Shown: positions 36,102-45,934 of the stretch, one piece after another
Position numbering within the stretch: the stretch's first letter is position 1
Layout of the letters: the number at the start of each line of letters is the position of its first letter
Assembly (NCBI RefSeq): GCF_900104635.1
Contig: NZ_FNWC01000006.1
Coordinates: 310,001 to 374,000 of the forward strand
Direction of reading: 5' to 3'
From: Coprococcus phoceensis
GTDB lineage: Bacteria; Bacillota; Clostridia; Lachnospirales; Lachnospiraceae
Length of the DNA stretch: 64,000 bases
Notes under the pieces: model-generated
The model's input: only the letters and a program-made list of their open reading frames with translations
Database searches by the model: none
Told to the model about the DNA's origin: nothing
Made by a program: the position numbers and the translations under genes

Positions 36102-37219
36102 TGTCTGAGCCGATAAGAGTATTACATGTTGTGACACATATGAACCGAGGCGGTCTTGAAACAATGATCATGAATTATTACCGTCATATCGACAGAACGA
36201 AAATACAGTTTGACTTTTTGACACATCGCGATGGGAAAAAAGATTATGACGATGAGATTTTAAAATTAGGTGGAAAGATTTATCATCTGCCACCGGTGAA
36301 TCCGCTGGATAAAAAAGGTTACTTGAAGAAATTGGATGATTTCTTTCGAGAACATACGGAATATAAGATTGTGCATTCCCATTTGGACTGCATGAGTGCA
36401 TATCCACTGAGAGCGGCAAAAAAATATGGAGTGCCGGTTAGGATTGCGCATAGTCACAATACAAGTCAGGAGAGAAACTTGAAATATTTAATAAAATTAT
36501 ATTCACGTTCTTTAATTCCGAAGTATGCAACAGATTTGTTTGCGTGTGGAGAAGAAGCCGGAAAATGGATGTTTAAGAACCATCCTTTCGTAGTTATGCG
36601 GAATGCTATTGATGCTCAAAAATTTGTTTATGATTCAGAAGTTGCAAAACAGAAGAGAGAAGAACTAGGGATTGAAGATAAATTTGTTCTGGGACATGTT
36701 GGGCGATTTAATCTTCAAAAAAATCATGAGTTTCTGATTGATATTTTCAATGAAGTATGCAAGCAAAATGAAAATGCAGTATTGTTACTTATAGGAGCAG
36801 GAGAATTAGAAGATAAGATTCATGAAAAAGTTAGAAACTTAGGATTAAATAAAAAAGTTATGTTTTTGGGTGTTAGAGAAGATATTCCAAAGTTGATGCA
36901 GGCGATGGATGTGTTTGTATTTCCATCTTTGTTTGAAGGCCTTCCGGTAACATTGGTAGAAGCGCAGGCAGCAGGATTACCATGTGTTGTTTCAGATACG
37001 ATTACGAAAGAGATTAATCTTACAAAGAATGTAGTATTTATTTCGTTAGAGAAAAGTGCTAGAAAATGGGCAGATGAAATACTGGATGACGAATATTCAA
37101 GAAAAAATGAATTAGATACAATAATAAATAATAGGTTTGACATTTATGAAAATGTAAGATGGCTTGAAAATTTTTATATAAAAAGTGGAGTACAAAATGG
37201 GATTAAAAAGTGTTGTTAA
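36101..37219 (+). CDS. GT4 glycosyltransferase (EpsF-like)
   Basis: 372 residues. HMNRGGLETMIMNYYRHID at the N-terminus is the typical EpsF/Cps opening. The donor domain has GHVGRFNLQKNHEFLIDIF and PSLFEGLPVTLVEAQAAGLP. Cytosolic face of the membrane, adds one sugar to the repeat unit. It overlaps the preceding gene by one base and the acyltransferase by 23 bases, showing tight packing. Confidence 0.88.
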   Translation: MSEPIRVLHVVTHMNRGGLETMIMNYYRHIDRTKIQFDFLTHRDGKKDYDDEILKLGGKIYHLPPVNPLDKKGYLKKLDDFFREHTEYKIVHSHLDCMSAYPLRAAKKYGVPVRIAHSHNTSQERNLKYLIKLYSRSLIPKYATDLFACGEEAGKWMFKNHPFVVMRNAIDAQKFVYDSEVAKQKREELGIEDKFVLGHVGRFNLQKNHEFLIDIFNEVCKQNENAVLLLIGAGELEDKIHEKVRNLGLNKKVMFLGVREDIPKLMQAMDVFVFPSLFEGLPVTLVEAQAAGLPCVVSDTITKEINLTKNVVFISLEKSARKWADEILDDEYSRKNELDTIINNRFDIYENVRWLENFYIKSGVQNGIKKCC

Positions 37220-37745
37220 AGATATAATCAGAACAATAATAGGAGAAGTACCGACAAAAAAGTTGATAAAAAGAGGGTTAAAAGTGGGGGAAAACTTTAA
37301 CCGACAACAAGGTTGTTTCATAGACCCGACGCACTGCTGGCTAATAGAAATCGGAAACAATGTAACAATGTCAATTCGGGTAGTTTTAATGGCTCATGAT
37401 GCAAGCACTAAGAATAGTTTGGGTTATACAAAAATTGGAAAAATAAAAATAAAAGATAATGTGTTTTTAGGAGCTAATACGATTGTTTTACCAAATGTTA
37501 CTATTGGAGAAAACAGTGTTATTGGAGCAAATTCCGTTGTAACAAAAGATGTTCCACCTAACTCTGTAGTTGCCGGGAATCCAGCAAGAGTGATTTCTAG
37601 CATTAAGGAATATAAGGAAAAGAATGAGGTTCAGATGTCTAATAATGTTTTTGGTGAAGAGTATACAATGAGGGCGAATGTAGACAATGATAAAAAAGCA
37701 GAAATGAACAAAATTTTAGAAAAAGGAATAGGGTATATAAAATAG
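37197..37745 (+). CDS. Hexapeptide-repeat acetyltransferase
   Basis: 182 residues from ATG 37197 (a GTG at 37185 is in frame). Helical N-terminus, then left-handed beta-helix turns (IGNNVTMSIRVVLMAHDAS; LGANTIVLPNVTIGENSVIGANSVVTKDVPPNSVVAGNPARV), as in serine/maltose acetyltransferase-type enzymes. The His in MAHD is the likely base. It probably acetylates a sugar in the repeat unit. From here to about 52.4 kb the DNA looks more AT-rich than the flanks. Confidence 0.88.
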   Translation: MGLKSVVKDIIRTIIGEVPTKKLIKRGLKVGENFNRQQGCFIDPTHCWLIEIGNNVTMSIRVVLMAHDASTKNSLGYTKIGKIKIKDNVFLGANTIVLPNVTIGENSVIGANSVVTKDVPPNSVVAGNPARVISSIKEYKEKNEVQMSNNVFGEEYTMRANVDNDKKAEMNKILEKGIGYIK

Positions 37746-37755
37746 GAGAGTATTA

Positions 37756-38667
37756 ATGAAACCACAGATAACAGTATTTACACCAGCTTATAATAGAGCA
37801 TATTCTTTGCATTTATGCTACGAGAGTTTGTGCAGACAGAATAATAAAAATTTTATATGGTTAATAGTAGATGATGGTTCGACTGATAACACAAAAGAAC
37901 TTGTGAAAAAATGGGAAAAGAATGAAAATGGATTTGAAATTAAATATGTATACAAAAAAAATGGTGGAATGCATACCGCACATAATACGGCTTATGAAAT
38001 AATAGATACAGAACTTAATGTATGTATAGATTCGGATGATTATTTAGCAGAAGATGCCATAGAAAAGATATTAACATTTTGGAATCAATATGGAAGTAAA
38101 AAGTATGCGGGAATTATAGGGTTAGATGCGACTTTTGATAATCAGGTGATTGGCGAAAAATTTGATGATTCGTTAAAAACAACCACTTTGGGAGGATATT
38201 ACACTAATGGTGGAAAGGGAGATAAAAAGTTAGTGTACCGGACAGAAATAATGAAAAAATATCCACCTTATCCCGAATTTGAAGGAGAAAAATATGTTTC
38301 TTTGGGTTACAAATATTTACTTTGTGACCAGGAATACGAATTATTGGTATTGAATGAGATTTTATGTAATGTAGAATATCAATTGGATGGATCTAGTACA
38401 AACATGTTTAGACAGTATTTGAATAATCCGAAGGGATTTGCTTTTTTTAGAAAAACAGCTATGCAATGTTATCCGGATTTCAAAAGAAGGTTCATAGAAA
38501 ATATACATTATGTATCTAGTAGTATTTTAGCAAAAAACAAAAAATTTTTAAGTGAATCACCTAAAAAAGGGATGACATTTTTGGCTATTCCTTTTGGAAT
38601 TTTACTTACTTATTACATTAAAAAGAAGTCTAAAGAGTATATGGTTGTGGAAGGAATGAAGAAATGA
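37756..38667 (+). CDS. GT2 family glycosyltransferase
   Basis: 303 residues. GT-A start TVFTPAYNRAYSLHLCYESL, nucleotide-binding DDGSTDNT, and the metal-binding DSDDY near residue 94. The GMHTAHN segment after the GG turn is typical of this subgroup. GGAGAG precedes the ATG. The end overlaps the polymerase gene by 4 bases. Confidence 0.9.
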   Translation: MKPQITVFTPAYNRAYSLHLCYESLCRQNNKNFIWLIVDDGSTDNTKELVKKWEKNENGFEIKYVYKKNGGMHTAHNTAYEIIDTELNVCIDSDDYLAEDAIEKILTFWNQYGSKKYAGIIGLDATFDNQVIGEKFDDSLKTTTLGGYYTNGGKGDKKLVYRTEIMKKYPPYPEFEGEKYVSLGYKYLLCDQEYELLVLNEILCNVEYQLDGSSTNMFRQYLNNPKGFAFFRKTAMQCYPDFKRRFIENIHYVSSSILAKNKKFLSESPKKGMTFLAIPFGILLTYYIKKKSKEYMVVEGMKK

Positions 38668-39776
38668 CAGTTTGGTGGACTACATTAGTAATTACATTTT
38701 TATTATGCTTTGTTGCTCAGAACACTGCTAGAAGAAAAACGACAATTCATGGAGAAGCAAAGTATCTTCCAAATTTATTTTTATCAGTTTGTGCATGTGG
38801 TGTATTGGTATTCGTATCTGCATTTAGAGATGGAGTTGGTGATACTGGAACGTATAGAGACTTGTTTGATTCTTATCCGGATAGTGTGAAGAATTTTTTT
38901 GAAAATACTACATTTAAAGGTGAATGGGGATTTGAATTATATAATACCCTAATCAAGGAATTTATTTCAAATAAAAGTCAATGGCTGCTCATTATTAGTG
39001 CTATTATTACGTTGAGTTGTATCTTTGCTGTGTTTTACAAATATTCAGAACATATAGAATTATCAATTTTTTATTTTATTACTTTAGGGTGTTATCTAGT
39101 AACAATGAATGGAATTCGTCAATATATAGTATCGTCAATTTTATTTTTGGCATTCCCTTGGATTGTTAAGAAAAAATGGTATTTATATTTTCCCCTTGTA
39201 TTGATATTAGCTACTTTTCACACTTCAGCGCTAATGTTTTTAGTTCTGTATTTTATTAGTGATAAAGAGGCATGGGGCATATGGACAAAAGGAATTCTAG
39301 TATTTGGACTGTTTTTGTTCGTTACTTATCCTGTGACAGGACCGATGATAGCAAATCTGTTGGGGGAAACACAATATGGGCATTATGGAGATGCTTTGAT
39401 ATCTGAAGGTGGAGGAGCAAATATTATTCGAGTTTTTGTGTATGCAGTTCCGGTTATTTTGAACTATATGGGAAGAAAAAATAAACGTATGACAGAAAAG
39501 TTCGGATATAATCTTATGGTTAATATGTCCGTGTTGAATTTGATATTTATGTTATTGGCAAATAAATACTGGATTTATGCACGGTTTAATATGTATTTTA
39601 ATAGTTATGCAATTATTTTGTTGTGCTGGGATGTGAAATACTTATTTAGAGAAAATAATAAAAAGTTAGTATATATATTAAGTCTTATATTTTTTGCGAT
39701 ATATTATTGGTATGATATGGCAGTTAGTTTGGGATATGGAGCAAATTATGTACATTTTATAACAACATGGAGATAA
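38664..39776 (+). CDS. EpsG/Wzy-type polysaccharide polymerase
   Basis: 370 residues with about ten hydrophobic helices. After the first helix comes SAFRDGVGDTGTYRDLF, and mid-protein MNGIRQYIVSSILFLAF, the EpsG-family signature. It should join flipped repeat units outside the membrane. It is the only polymerase-like protein in the locus. Its ATGA start overlaps the GT2 stop. Confidence 0.85.
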   Translation: MTVWWTTLVITFLLCFVAQNTARRKTTIHGEAKYLPNLFLSVCACGVLVFVSAFRDGVGDTGTYRDLFDSYPDSVKNFFENTTFKGEWGFELYNTLIKEFISNKSQWLLIISAIITLSCIFAVFYKYSEHIELSIFYFITLGCYLVTMNGIRQYIVSSILFLAFPWIVKKKWYLYFPLVLILATFHTSALMFLVLYFISDKEAWGIWTKGILVFGLFLFVTYPVTGPMIANLLGETQYGHYGDALISEGGGANIIRVFVYAVPVILNYMGRKNKRMTEKFGYNLMVNMSVLNLIFMLLANKYWIYARFNMYFNSYAIILLCWDVKYLFRENNKKLVYILSLIFFAIYYWYDMAVSLGYGANYVHFITTWR

Positions 39777-39779
39777 AAA

Positions 39780-40973
39780 ATGAAAAAGATTATTATAGTT
39801 TCGCATGCAATGGAAATAGGCGGTGCGGAGAGAGCGCTTTTGGGATTGATTAATAGTTTTGACTATTCCAAATATCAAGTGGATTTATTTCTCATGAGAC
39901 AAGCAGGAGAGTTACTTAAGTTTATTCCAGAAAAAGTAAATATACTGCCAATGAATCAAGCCCAATATTTAGCTGTGCCAATTAGAGAGCTAGTTGCAGC
40001 TCATGAAATTAAAATGCTCTATGGAAGATTAAAAGCAAAATGTTTGGCTAGGCGAAGAATAAAAAAGGCGGGATTCAAGAAAGATAATCAGGTTGAATTG
40101 ACTTATAGTCATAAATATACCTGGAAGTATATGGATGATATTAATTCTAATACGGAGTACGATTTAGCGATTAGTTTTTTGACACCACATTATATTTGCT
40201 TGGAACATGTAAGGGCGAAGAAAAAAGTTGCATGGATACATACAGATTATTCTATTATTGATATAGATGTGGAAACTGAGCTAAGCATGTGGGAAGCATA
40301 TGATTATATTGCTTCGATATCAGAGAAAGCGACAGAAGCATTTTTAAAGAAATTTCCTACTTTACAAGATAAAATTATTGGAATTGATAATATTGTTACA
40401 AACAGTATGATAGAAGAACAGGCAAATGGAGATATTGAATTAGAGTTGAAAAAGGAAGAATGTTTTAATCTACTATCTATCGGACGATTTGTTCATGCAA
40501 AAAATTTTGATAATGTACCATTGATATGCCAATCTATTTTAAAAAGTGGAATAGATGTTAGGTGGTATTTGATTGGTTTTGGTGGGGATGAGCAGTTAAT
40601 TAGAGAACGTATTAAACAATATGGGATGGAAGAGCATGTTGTTATATTGGGAAAGAAAGATAATCCGTATCCATATATTAAGGCATGTGATATTTATATA
40701 CAGCCGTCTCGATATGAAGGGAAGGCAGTAACAGTCCGAGAAGCTCAAATATTACATAAACCTGTAATTATAACGGATTTTCCAACCGCTCATTCGCAAG
40801 TTGAAGATGGGTATGATGGGGTAATTGTGCCATTGGATAATAAGAGATGCGCAGATGAAATTGTAAGGGTGATAAAGGATAAAAATTTGCAAAATCAGTT
40901 AATTGAAAATATGAAAAAGACTGATTATAGCAATGAAAAAGAAGTTGAGAAGATATATAAGTTGATGGAATAG
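39780..40973 (+). CDS. GT4 family glycosyltransferase
   Basis: 397 residues. MKKIIIVSHAMEIGGAERALLGLINSF opening, linker with KKVAWIHTDYS, donor domain with LLSIGRFVHAKNFDNVP and PSRYEGKAVTVREAQILHKPV. The start lies three bases after the polymerase stop. Confidence 0.9.
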   Translation: MKKIIIVSHAMEIGGAERALLGLINSFDYSKYQVDLFLMRQAGELLKFIPEKVNILPMNQAQYLAVPIRELVAAHEIKMLYGRLKAKCLARRRIKKAGFKKDNQVELTYSHKYTWKYMDDINSNTEYDLAISFLTPHYICLEHVRAKKKVAWIHTDYSIIDIDVETELSMWEAYDYIASISEKATEAFLKKFPTLQDKIIGIDNIVTNSMIEEQANGDIELELKKEECFNLLSIGRFVHAKNFDNVPLICQSILKSGIDVRWYLIGFGGDEQLIRERIKQYGMEEHVVILGKKDNPYPYIKACDIYIQPSRYEGKAVTVREAQILHKPVIITDFPTAHSQVEDGYDGVIVPLDNKRCADEIVRVIKDKNLQNQLIENMKKTDYSNEKEVEKIYKLME

Positions 40974-40989
40974 AAAAATGGGAGACGAT

Positions 40990-41715
40990 ATGTGTGAAAA
41001 TCAAAAAATACCAAAAATTATTCATTATTGTTGGTTTGGAGGAAAAGAAAAGCCAGAACAAGTAAGAACGTGTATCGAAAGCTGGAAAAAGTATTTATCA
41101 GATTACCAATTTATGGAATGGAATGAAGAGAATTTTGATGTGAATCAATTTCGATATACGAAAGATGCTTATGCAGCAAAAAAATACGCATTTGTAAGTG
41201 ATGTTGCAAGAGTAAAGGCGCTTTTGGAATATGGTGGAATTTATTTTGACACAGACGTAGAAGTGTTTAAAAGTTTTAATGATATTTTAGATGCAAAATG
41301 CCTTTTAGGATTTGAAGAGGGAAATTATGTCGCGACCAGCATGATGGGAGCAATTCCGGGATATCCATTATTTCAAAAGTTTTATGATTTATACAAGACG
41401 ATTCCTTTCTATGATGAAAATGGAAAGGTTATAGAAGGAACGAATGTTTCGAAACTGACTGAATTATTAGGGGAGTATTCATTGCAACGAAATAATTGTT
41501 ACCAAGAGCTGAACGATGGAATGAAAATTTATCCGAAAGAGTATTTTTCACCGTATGTATACACATATTGTGTATATCAAATTACGGATAAGTCTTATTG
41601 TGTGCATCATTTTTATGTTAGCTGGTTACCGTGGTACGTTAAGACCAAGAAGAAGATTAAGAAGTATTTGGTGAAGATAATAGGATTAGAGAATGTAAAA
41701 AAAATATTAGGGTGA
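40990..41715 (+). CDS. GT32-type capsular glycosyltransferase
   Basis: 241 residues from ATG 40990 (ATG 40978 is in frame; GGGAG fits the later start). IPKIIHYCWFGGKEKPE and the sugar-binding motif YGGIYFDTDVEVF, with DxD in FDTD, define the OCH1/GT32 group found in capsule loci. It is followed by GT2 genes. The donor is unknown. Confidence 0.88.
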   Translation: MCENQKIPKIIHYCWFGGKEKPEQVRTCIESWKKYLSDYQFMEWNEENFDVNQFRYTKDAYAAKKYAFVSDVARVKALLEYGGIYFDTDVEVFKSFNDILDAKCLLGFEEGNYVATSMMGAIPGYPLFQKFYDLYKTIPFYDENGKVIEGTNVSKLTELLGEYSLQRNNCYQELNDGMKIYPKEYFSPYVYTYCVYQITDKSYCVHHFYVSWLPWYVKTKKKIKKYLVKIIGLENVKKILG

Positions 41716-41735
41716 GAGTAAGAGGAAGGTGAGAA

Positions 41736-42743
41736 ATGATGGAACCGAAGATAACGGTGATTATCCCTGTGTATAATGTTCAAGATTATATTGAGAGATG
41801 TGTAGAGTCTATACAAAAGCAAACATATAAACAGTTTGAATGTGTTTTGATTGACGATGGTTCAGAAGATAATAGTAAACAGCTGATACAAAGTATGATA
41901 CAAGCAGACAGTAGATTCAAATACATATACCAAAAAAATGCTGGTCCATCTGTAGCGAGGAATCGAGGAATAGAAGAAGCTATGGGACGATTCTTAATAT
42001 TTGTAGATGCAGATGATTATGTTGAAAGAGATTATTTAGGAAAATTATATGAAAATATGGGGAAAGAAAATGATCTAGTATGTTGCGGATATACAGATAT
42101 CAGTAAATATGGAACAGTTTTTGTAAATGATTTTTCGGTAAAACATTTTTCAAGGAATGCTCTTATTGAATGCATATTAAATGGAACTGGAGGGGTCCTT
42201 TGGGGAAAAATTTTTAAAGCAGATATTATAAAAAACAATAAAATTCGATTTGACAAACAGTTATTCATGTCAGAAGATATGATATTTCTTTTGGAATATC
42301 TTCGGTATGTGCAGAATTGGGAAATGATAGATGAAGCATTATATTGTTATAATAGATTGAATGAAACAGGAATCAGTAGAAATGTAAATTATAAATATAC
42401 TAGTAACTATATAAAATTAAATGAGTGTTTAGAAAAGAAATTGTTGGAACTGAATGTCGAGCGTAGCAAGATCACAAATTTGATTAACCAAAGAATGTAT
42501 CAATTTATATATCAATCTATTTTATTTGAATCTAAAAGTTCCAAGTCATTACTGAAGAGAAAAAAGAAGATAGAAGAAATTGTTAATGATGTGTATTTGA
42601 AGTGTTATATTAGAAATATGAAAACAAATATAAAATCAGAAAAACTGAACTTCATTTTTATAAAAAAGAAAATGAGTTTATGTGTAATATTTTATATATG
42701 GCTTATCGAAAAAATCAAAAGTATAAGGGTGAATAAAAAATGA
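41736..42743 (+). CDS. GT2 family glycosyltransferase
   Basis: 335 residues. VIIPVYNVQDYIERCVESI, IDDGSEDN, and VDADDYV with the metal-binding DxD. C-terminal helical part typical of EpsJ/CpsI-like enzymes. GGAAGGTGAG lies before the ATG. Overlaps the pyruvyl transferase by 4 bases. Three similar GT2 genes follow at 43860, 44882 and 45935, with another at 47506. Confidence 0.9.
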   Translation: MMEPKITVIIPVYNVQDYIERCVESIQKQTYKQFECVLIDDGSEDNSKQLIQSMIQADSRFKYIYQKNAGPSVARNRGIEEAMGRFLIFVDADDYVERDYLGKLYENMGKENDLVCCGYTDISKYGTVFVNDFSVKHFSRNALIECILNGTGGVLWGKIFKADIIKNNKIRFDKQLFMSEDMIFLLEYLRYVQNWEMIDEALYCYNRLNETGISRNVNYKYTSNYIKLNECLEKKLLELNVERSKITNLINQRMYQFIYQSILFESKSSKSLLKRKKKIEEIVNDVYLKCYIRNMKTNIKSEKLNFIFIKKKMSLCVIFYIWLIEKIKSIRVNKK

Positions 42744-43858
42744 AAATAGGAATTTTAACATTTCATTGTGCTGAAAATTTTGGGGCAGTATTGCAGGCAT
42801 ATGCGTTACAAACCTTTTTGGAACAGAGAGGGCATGAAGTCCAAATTGTTGACTATAGACCTCGATATATATGTGATAAATATGAGTATTTTGATGATTA
42901 TTTTAAAACGAGTTATAAAAAATCATGGATACTTTTTGGAAAACTATTGGTTTATAATATATTGACATTCAAAGATAAAAGAAAAAGGAAAAAGGGATTT
43001 AATAATTTTGTATCTAACTTTTTGAAGTTGACGGGAAAGACATATATGACGTATGAGGAGTTGGATAAAGGTATAAATAATCTTAAAATCGATGCAATTG
43101 TTTGTGGCAGTGATCAAATATGGAATCCGAATGTATGTGAGGGGTTAGATCCTGCATATTTTGCTGATTTTACATATTTTTCAGGGAAAACAATCTCATA
43201 TGCAGCTAGTATAGGGCAAAGTGTAGAGAAGGAGTATTTGAGAGAATATAGGCAATATATAGAAAAATTAGATTATGTTTCTGTCAGAGAGGAGAAATCT
43301 AAAGAAACTCTTCAGTTTATACGCGAAGATATACAAGTTGTTCCGGATCCTGTATTTTTAATTGGAAAAGCAATGTGGGAAAATTTAATAAATGAATATC
43401 AGAATCAAGGGAAATATATTCTCTTATACTTATTGGAAGAATCGGATCAGGCGTATCAATTAGTAGAGAAGATAGCTTCTGAAACAAATACAAGAGTTAT
43501 TGAAATTGTTATTAATAAAAAGTTATCGAATAGAAAACAGAAATTTGATACATATGCATCATGCTCACCAGTGGAGTTTGTAGCACTTATTAAGAATGCA
43601 GAATTTGTTGTGACAAATTCTTTTCATGCAACGGCGTTTTCTATCATTTTTAACAAGGAATTTTGCGCAGTGAGACATAGCGTAAGAACAGGTCGTATAG
43701 AGAATTTATTGCAAAAGTTCAATATGGAAGAAAGATTAAAATCTCCAAATGATTTAGATTTGGGTAAAGTATTTAATATAAATTCAGCAAGGGATGAAGA
43801 AGTTATATTGAAAGAAAAGGAACTTGTGAATAAATATTTTGAAGAATGTGGTATATAA
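42740..43858 (+). CDS. Polysaccharide pyruvyl transferase family protein (first)
   Basis: 372 residues of the WcaK/CsaB family. KIGILTFHCAENFGAVLQAYAL at the start, VCGSDQIWNP near residue 118 and NSFHATAFSIIFNKEF near residue 295. These transfer pyruvate from PEP to a sugar as a ketal, adding negative charge. A second member lies at 50042. Overlaps the GT2 genes on both sides by a few bases. Confidence 0.88.
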   Translation: MKIGILTFHCAENFGAVLQAYALQTFLEQRGHEVQIVDYRPRYICDKYEYFDDYFKTSYKKSWILFGKLLVYNILTFKDKRKRKKGFNNFVSNFLKLTGKTYMTYEELDKGINNLKIDAIVCGSDQIWNPNVCEGLDPAYFADFTYFSGKTISYAASIGQSVEKEYLREYRQYIEKLDYVSVREEKSKETLQFIREDIQVVPDPVFLIGKAMWENLINEYQNQGKYILLYLLEESDQAYQLVEKIASETNTRVIEIVINKKLSNRKQKFDTYASCSPVEFVALIKNAEFVVTNSFHATAFSIIFNKEFCAVRHSVRTGRIENLLQKFNMEERLKSPNDLDLGKVFNINSARDEEVILKEKELVNKYFEECGI

Positions 43859-43859
43859 A

Positions 43860-44876
43860 ATGAATATAAAAATTAGTGTAATTATCCCGGTTTATAATTG
43901 TGAAAAAAGTATCAAGAAATGTATTGAGTCGATTTGTCAACAAAGTTTAGAAGAAATAGAAATAATATTAGTTAACGATGGATCAACAGATAATACAAGT
44001 GAAATTATAAAAGAATATCAAAAACAGGATGATCGGATTGTTATTTTAGAACAAAAAAATTCAGGACCTTCAATTGCTAGAAATAGAGGGATTAAAAGTG
44101 CTCATGGACAATATATAGGATTTGTTGATAGCGACGACTATATTGAAAAAGATATGTATGAACTTTTATATTCAGCAATAAACGCCTCTAAGGCTGAAAT
44201 TGGTATTTGTAATTATTGGGAAGAAAGCGGAGTTGGTAAAGTTTTATCAGAAACCCAAAATGATTTACCGAATGGAAAAGTGTTAGATAAGGAAGAAATT
44301 AAAGAGAAAATTTTAAGTTCTTTTGTGAAAGAAAAAAACAGAGGTTTTTTTGCATTGTGGAACAAAATATACTCAAAAGAGTTCCTGGAAAAACATATGC
44401 TACAATTGGACGAAAAAAGAGAGCATGGAGAAGATTGGATATTTAATATACAAGCATTTGATTGTGCAGAGAAAGTAGTGGCAGTGGAAAATATATTGTA
44501 TCATTATGTGCAAATTAATTCTAATAGTCTGATGAGAAAGTATAGAGAAAATCAAATTGAATTATTGTTTTCAGGGAGAGAAGTATTAAACACTGTCTTA
44601 AGAAAAAACGGTATCAGTTTAGACGAGGAAGAACATTATAAAAAGTTTTTCTATACTTTTTATTCTTATGCGCTTAAAGAAATAGTGCATAATAAAAAAA
44701 ATGCGAGCGAGCGATTGAGAGAATATCTGAAAAATTCATTATTGGTTGAAGCTGCTACAAAAATAAAACATATATCAATCCACATGAAGATATTTGCATA
44801 TTTTATAAAAACTCGGAAAATAGAGTTGGCAATATTATATCTAAAAGTTTTAGTTAAATTAAGAAGGGATAAGTAA
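43860..44876 (+). CDS. GT2 family glycosyltransferase
   Basis: 338 residues from ATG 43860. SVIIPVYNCEKSIKKCIESI, VNDGSTDNT and DSDDYIEKDM. The acid EHGEDWIFN region, about residue 193, resembles the catalytic ED motif of CpsI-type enzymes. It starts immediately after the pyruvyl transferase stop. Confidence 0.9.
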   Translation: MNIKISVIIPVYNCEKSIKKCIESICQQSLEEIEIILVNDGSTDNTSEIIKEYQKQDDRIVILEQKNSGPSIARNRGIKSAHGQYIGFVDSDDYIEKDMYELLYSAINASKAEIGICNYWEESGVGKVLSETQNDLPNGKVLDKEEIKEKILSSFVKEKNRGFFALWNKIYSKEFLEKHMLQLDEKREHGEDWIFNIQAFDCAEKVVAVENILYHYVQINSNSLMRKYRENQIELLFSGREVLNTVLRKNGISLDEEEHYKKFFYTFYSYALKEIVHNKKNASERLREYLKNSLLVEAATKIKHISIHMKIFAYFIKTRKIELAILYLKVLVKLRRDK

Positions 44877-44881
44877 GAGAT

Positions 44882-45913
44882 ATGAGTTTGGTGAGTATTA
44901 TTATACCAGTATATAATGCTGAGAAGTATATACGACGGTGCCTAGATTCTATTTTAGGGCAAGCCTTTCAAGATTTTGAGATTATTATTGTAAATGATGG
45001 GTCTATAGATAAAAGTTTGGAAATTTGTTTAGAGTATCAAAGCAGCAAAGTAAAAATTGTTAGTCAGAAAAATGGAGGTCCATCATCTGCTAGAAATAGA
45101 GGTATCCTTGAGGCGAGCGGTGAGTATATTCGTTTTGTAGATGCAGATGACTATATTTTGGAAAATTCTACTCAGTTAATGGTAGAAAAAATGGAAGAAA
45201 ATGATTCTGACATATTGATGGCAGGGATTCGGTGCATTGCGGTTGGAAAAGGAGCTGAAAGACAGAAGAATATTTGCATGCCGAAAAAAAAGATGAATAA
45301 AGAACAGTTTTGGAAGGAAGTTTCGTTATATTTTACGGATTGGTTTATTCATTATACGCCAAATAAACTGTATAAAACACAAATCTTAAGAGATAAAAAT
45401 ATTCTTTTTGATGAGACTATTTGCAATAGTGAGGATTTATTGTTTAATGTACATTATTGTGCGGAATGCGAAAAGTTCGTTGTGATAGAAGATATTGTGT
45501 ACGCTTATGAAAAAAGTAACGATATGTCTATCTCATCAGTATTTCGAGAAGACGCATTTTTAATTCAAGATTATGCCTATGCAGAAGTTAGAAAGATAAT
45601 ACAAAAACAGGGCGTATATCTAGGAGAAAACAGAGATAGATTTGAAGAGGCATATGCAGATATTGCGTTCAAAACATTGTACAATATATGTCTTAATAAT
45701 ACAGTTACTCGTAAAAGAAGAAATCAGTTAATGAAGGGTATACTTAAAAGTGAGCATATGCAGGAATCGTCCAATTATTGGTTGAATCAAAGTACGTCAA
45801 TGAAAGTATTGAAAAAAGCTGTTTTAAAAAAGCAAATATTTATTTTGAAATTATTAATTAGAAGCTTAAAAGTTAATGATGAGATTCGGCGAAAGTTAGT
45901 AAAGAAAAAGTAA
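44882..45913 (+). CDS. GT2 family glycosyltransferase
   Basis: 343 residues. SIIIPVYNAEKYIRRCLDSIL, VNDGSIDKS, and VDADDYI; NSEDLLFNV later serves as the ED motif. Starts five bases after the previous stop. Long helical C-terminus without clear membrane segments. Confidence 0.9.
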   Translation: MSLVSIIIPVYNAEKYIRRCLDSILGQAFQDFEIIIVNDGSIDKSLEICLEYQSSKVKIVSQKNGGPSSARNRGILEASGEYIRFVDADDYILENSTQLMVEKMEENDSDILMAGIRCIAVGKGAERQKNICMPKKKMNKEQFWKEVSLYFTDWFIHYTPNKLYKTQILRDKNILFDETICNSEDLLFNVHYCAECEKFVVIEDIVYAYEKSNDMSISSVFREDAFLIQDYAYAEVRKIIQKQGVYLGENRDRFEEAYADIAFKTLYNICLNNTVTRKRRNQLMKGILKSEHMQESSNYWLNQSTSMKVLKKAVLKKQIFILKLLIRSLKVNDEIRRKLVKKK

Positions 45914-45934
45914 CATAAGGAGCAGATAGAGAAA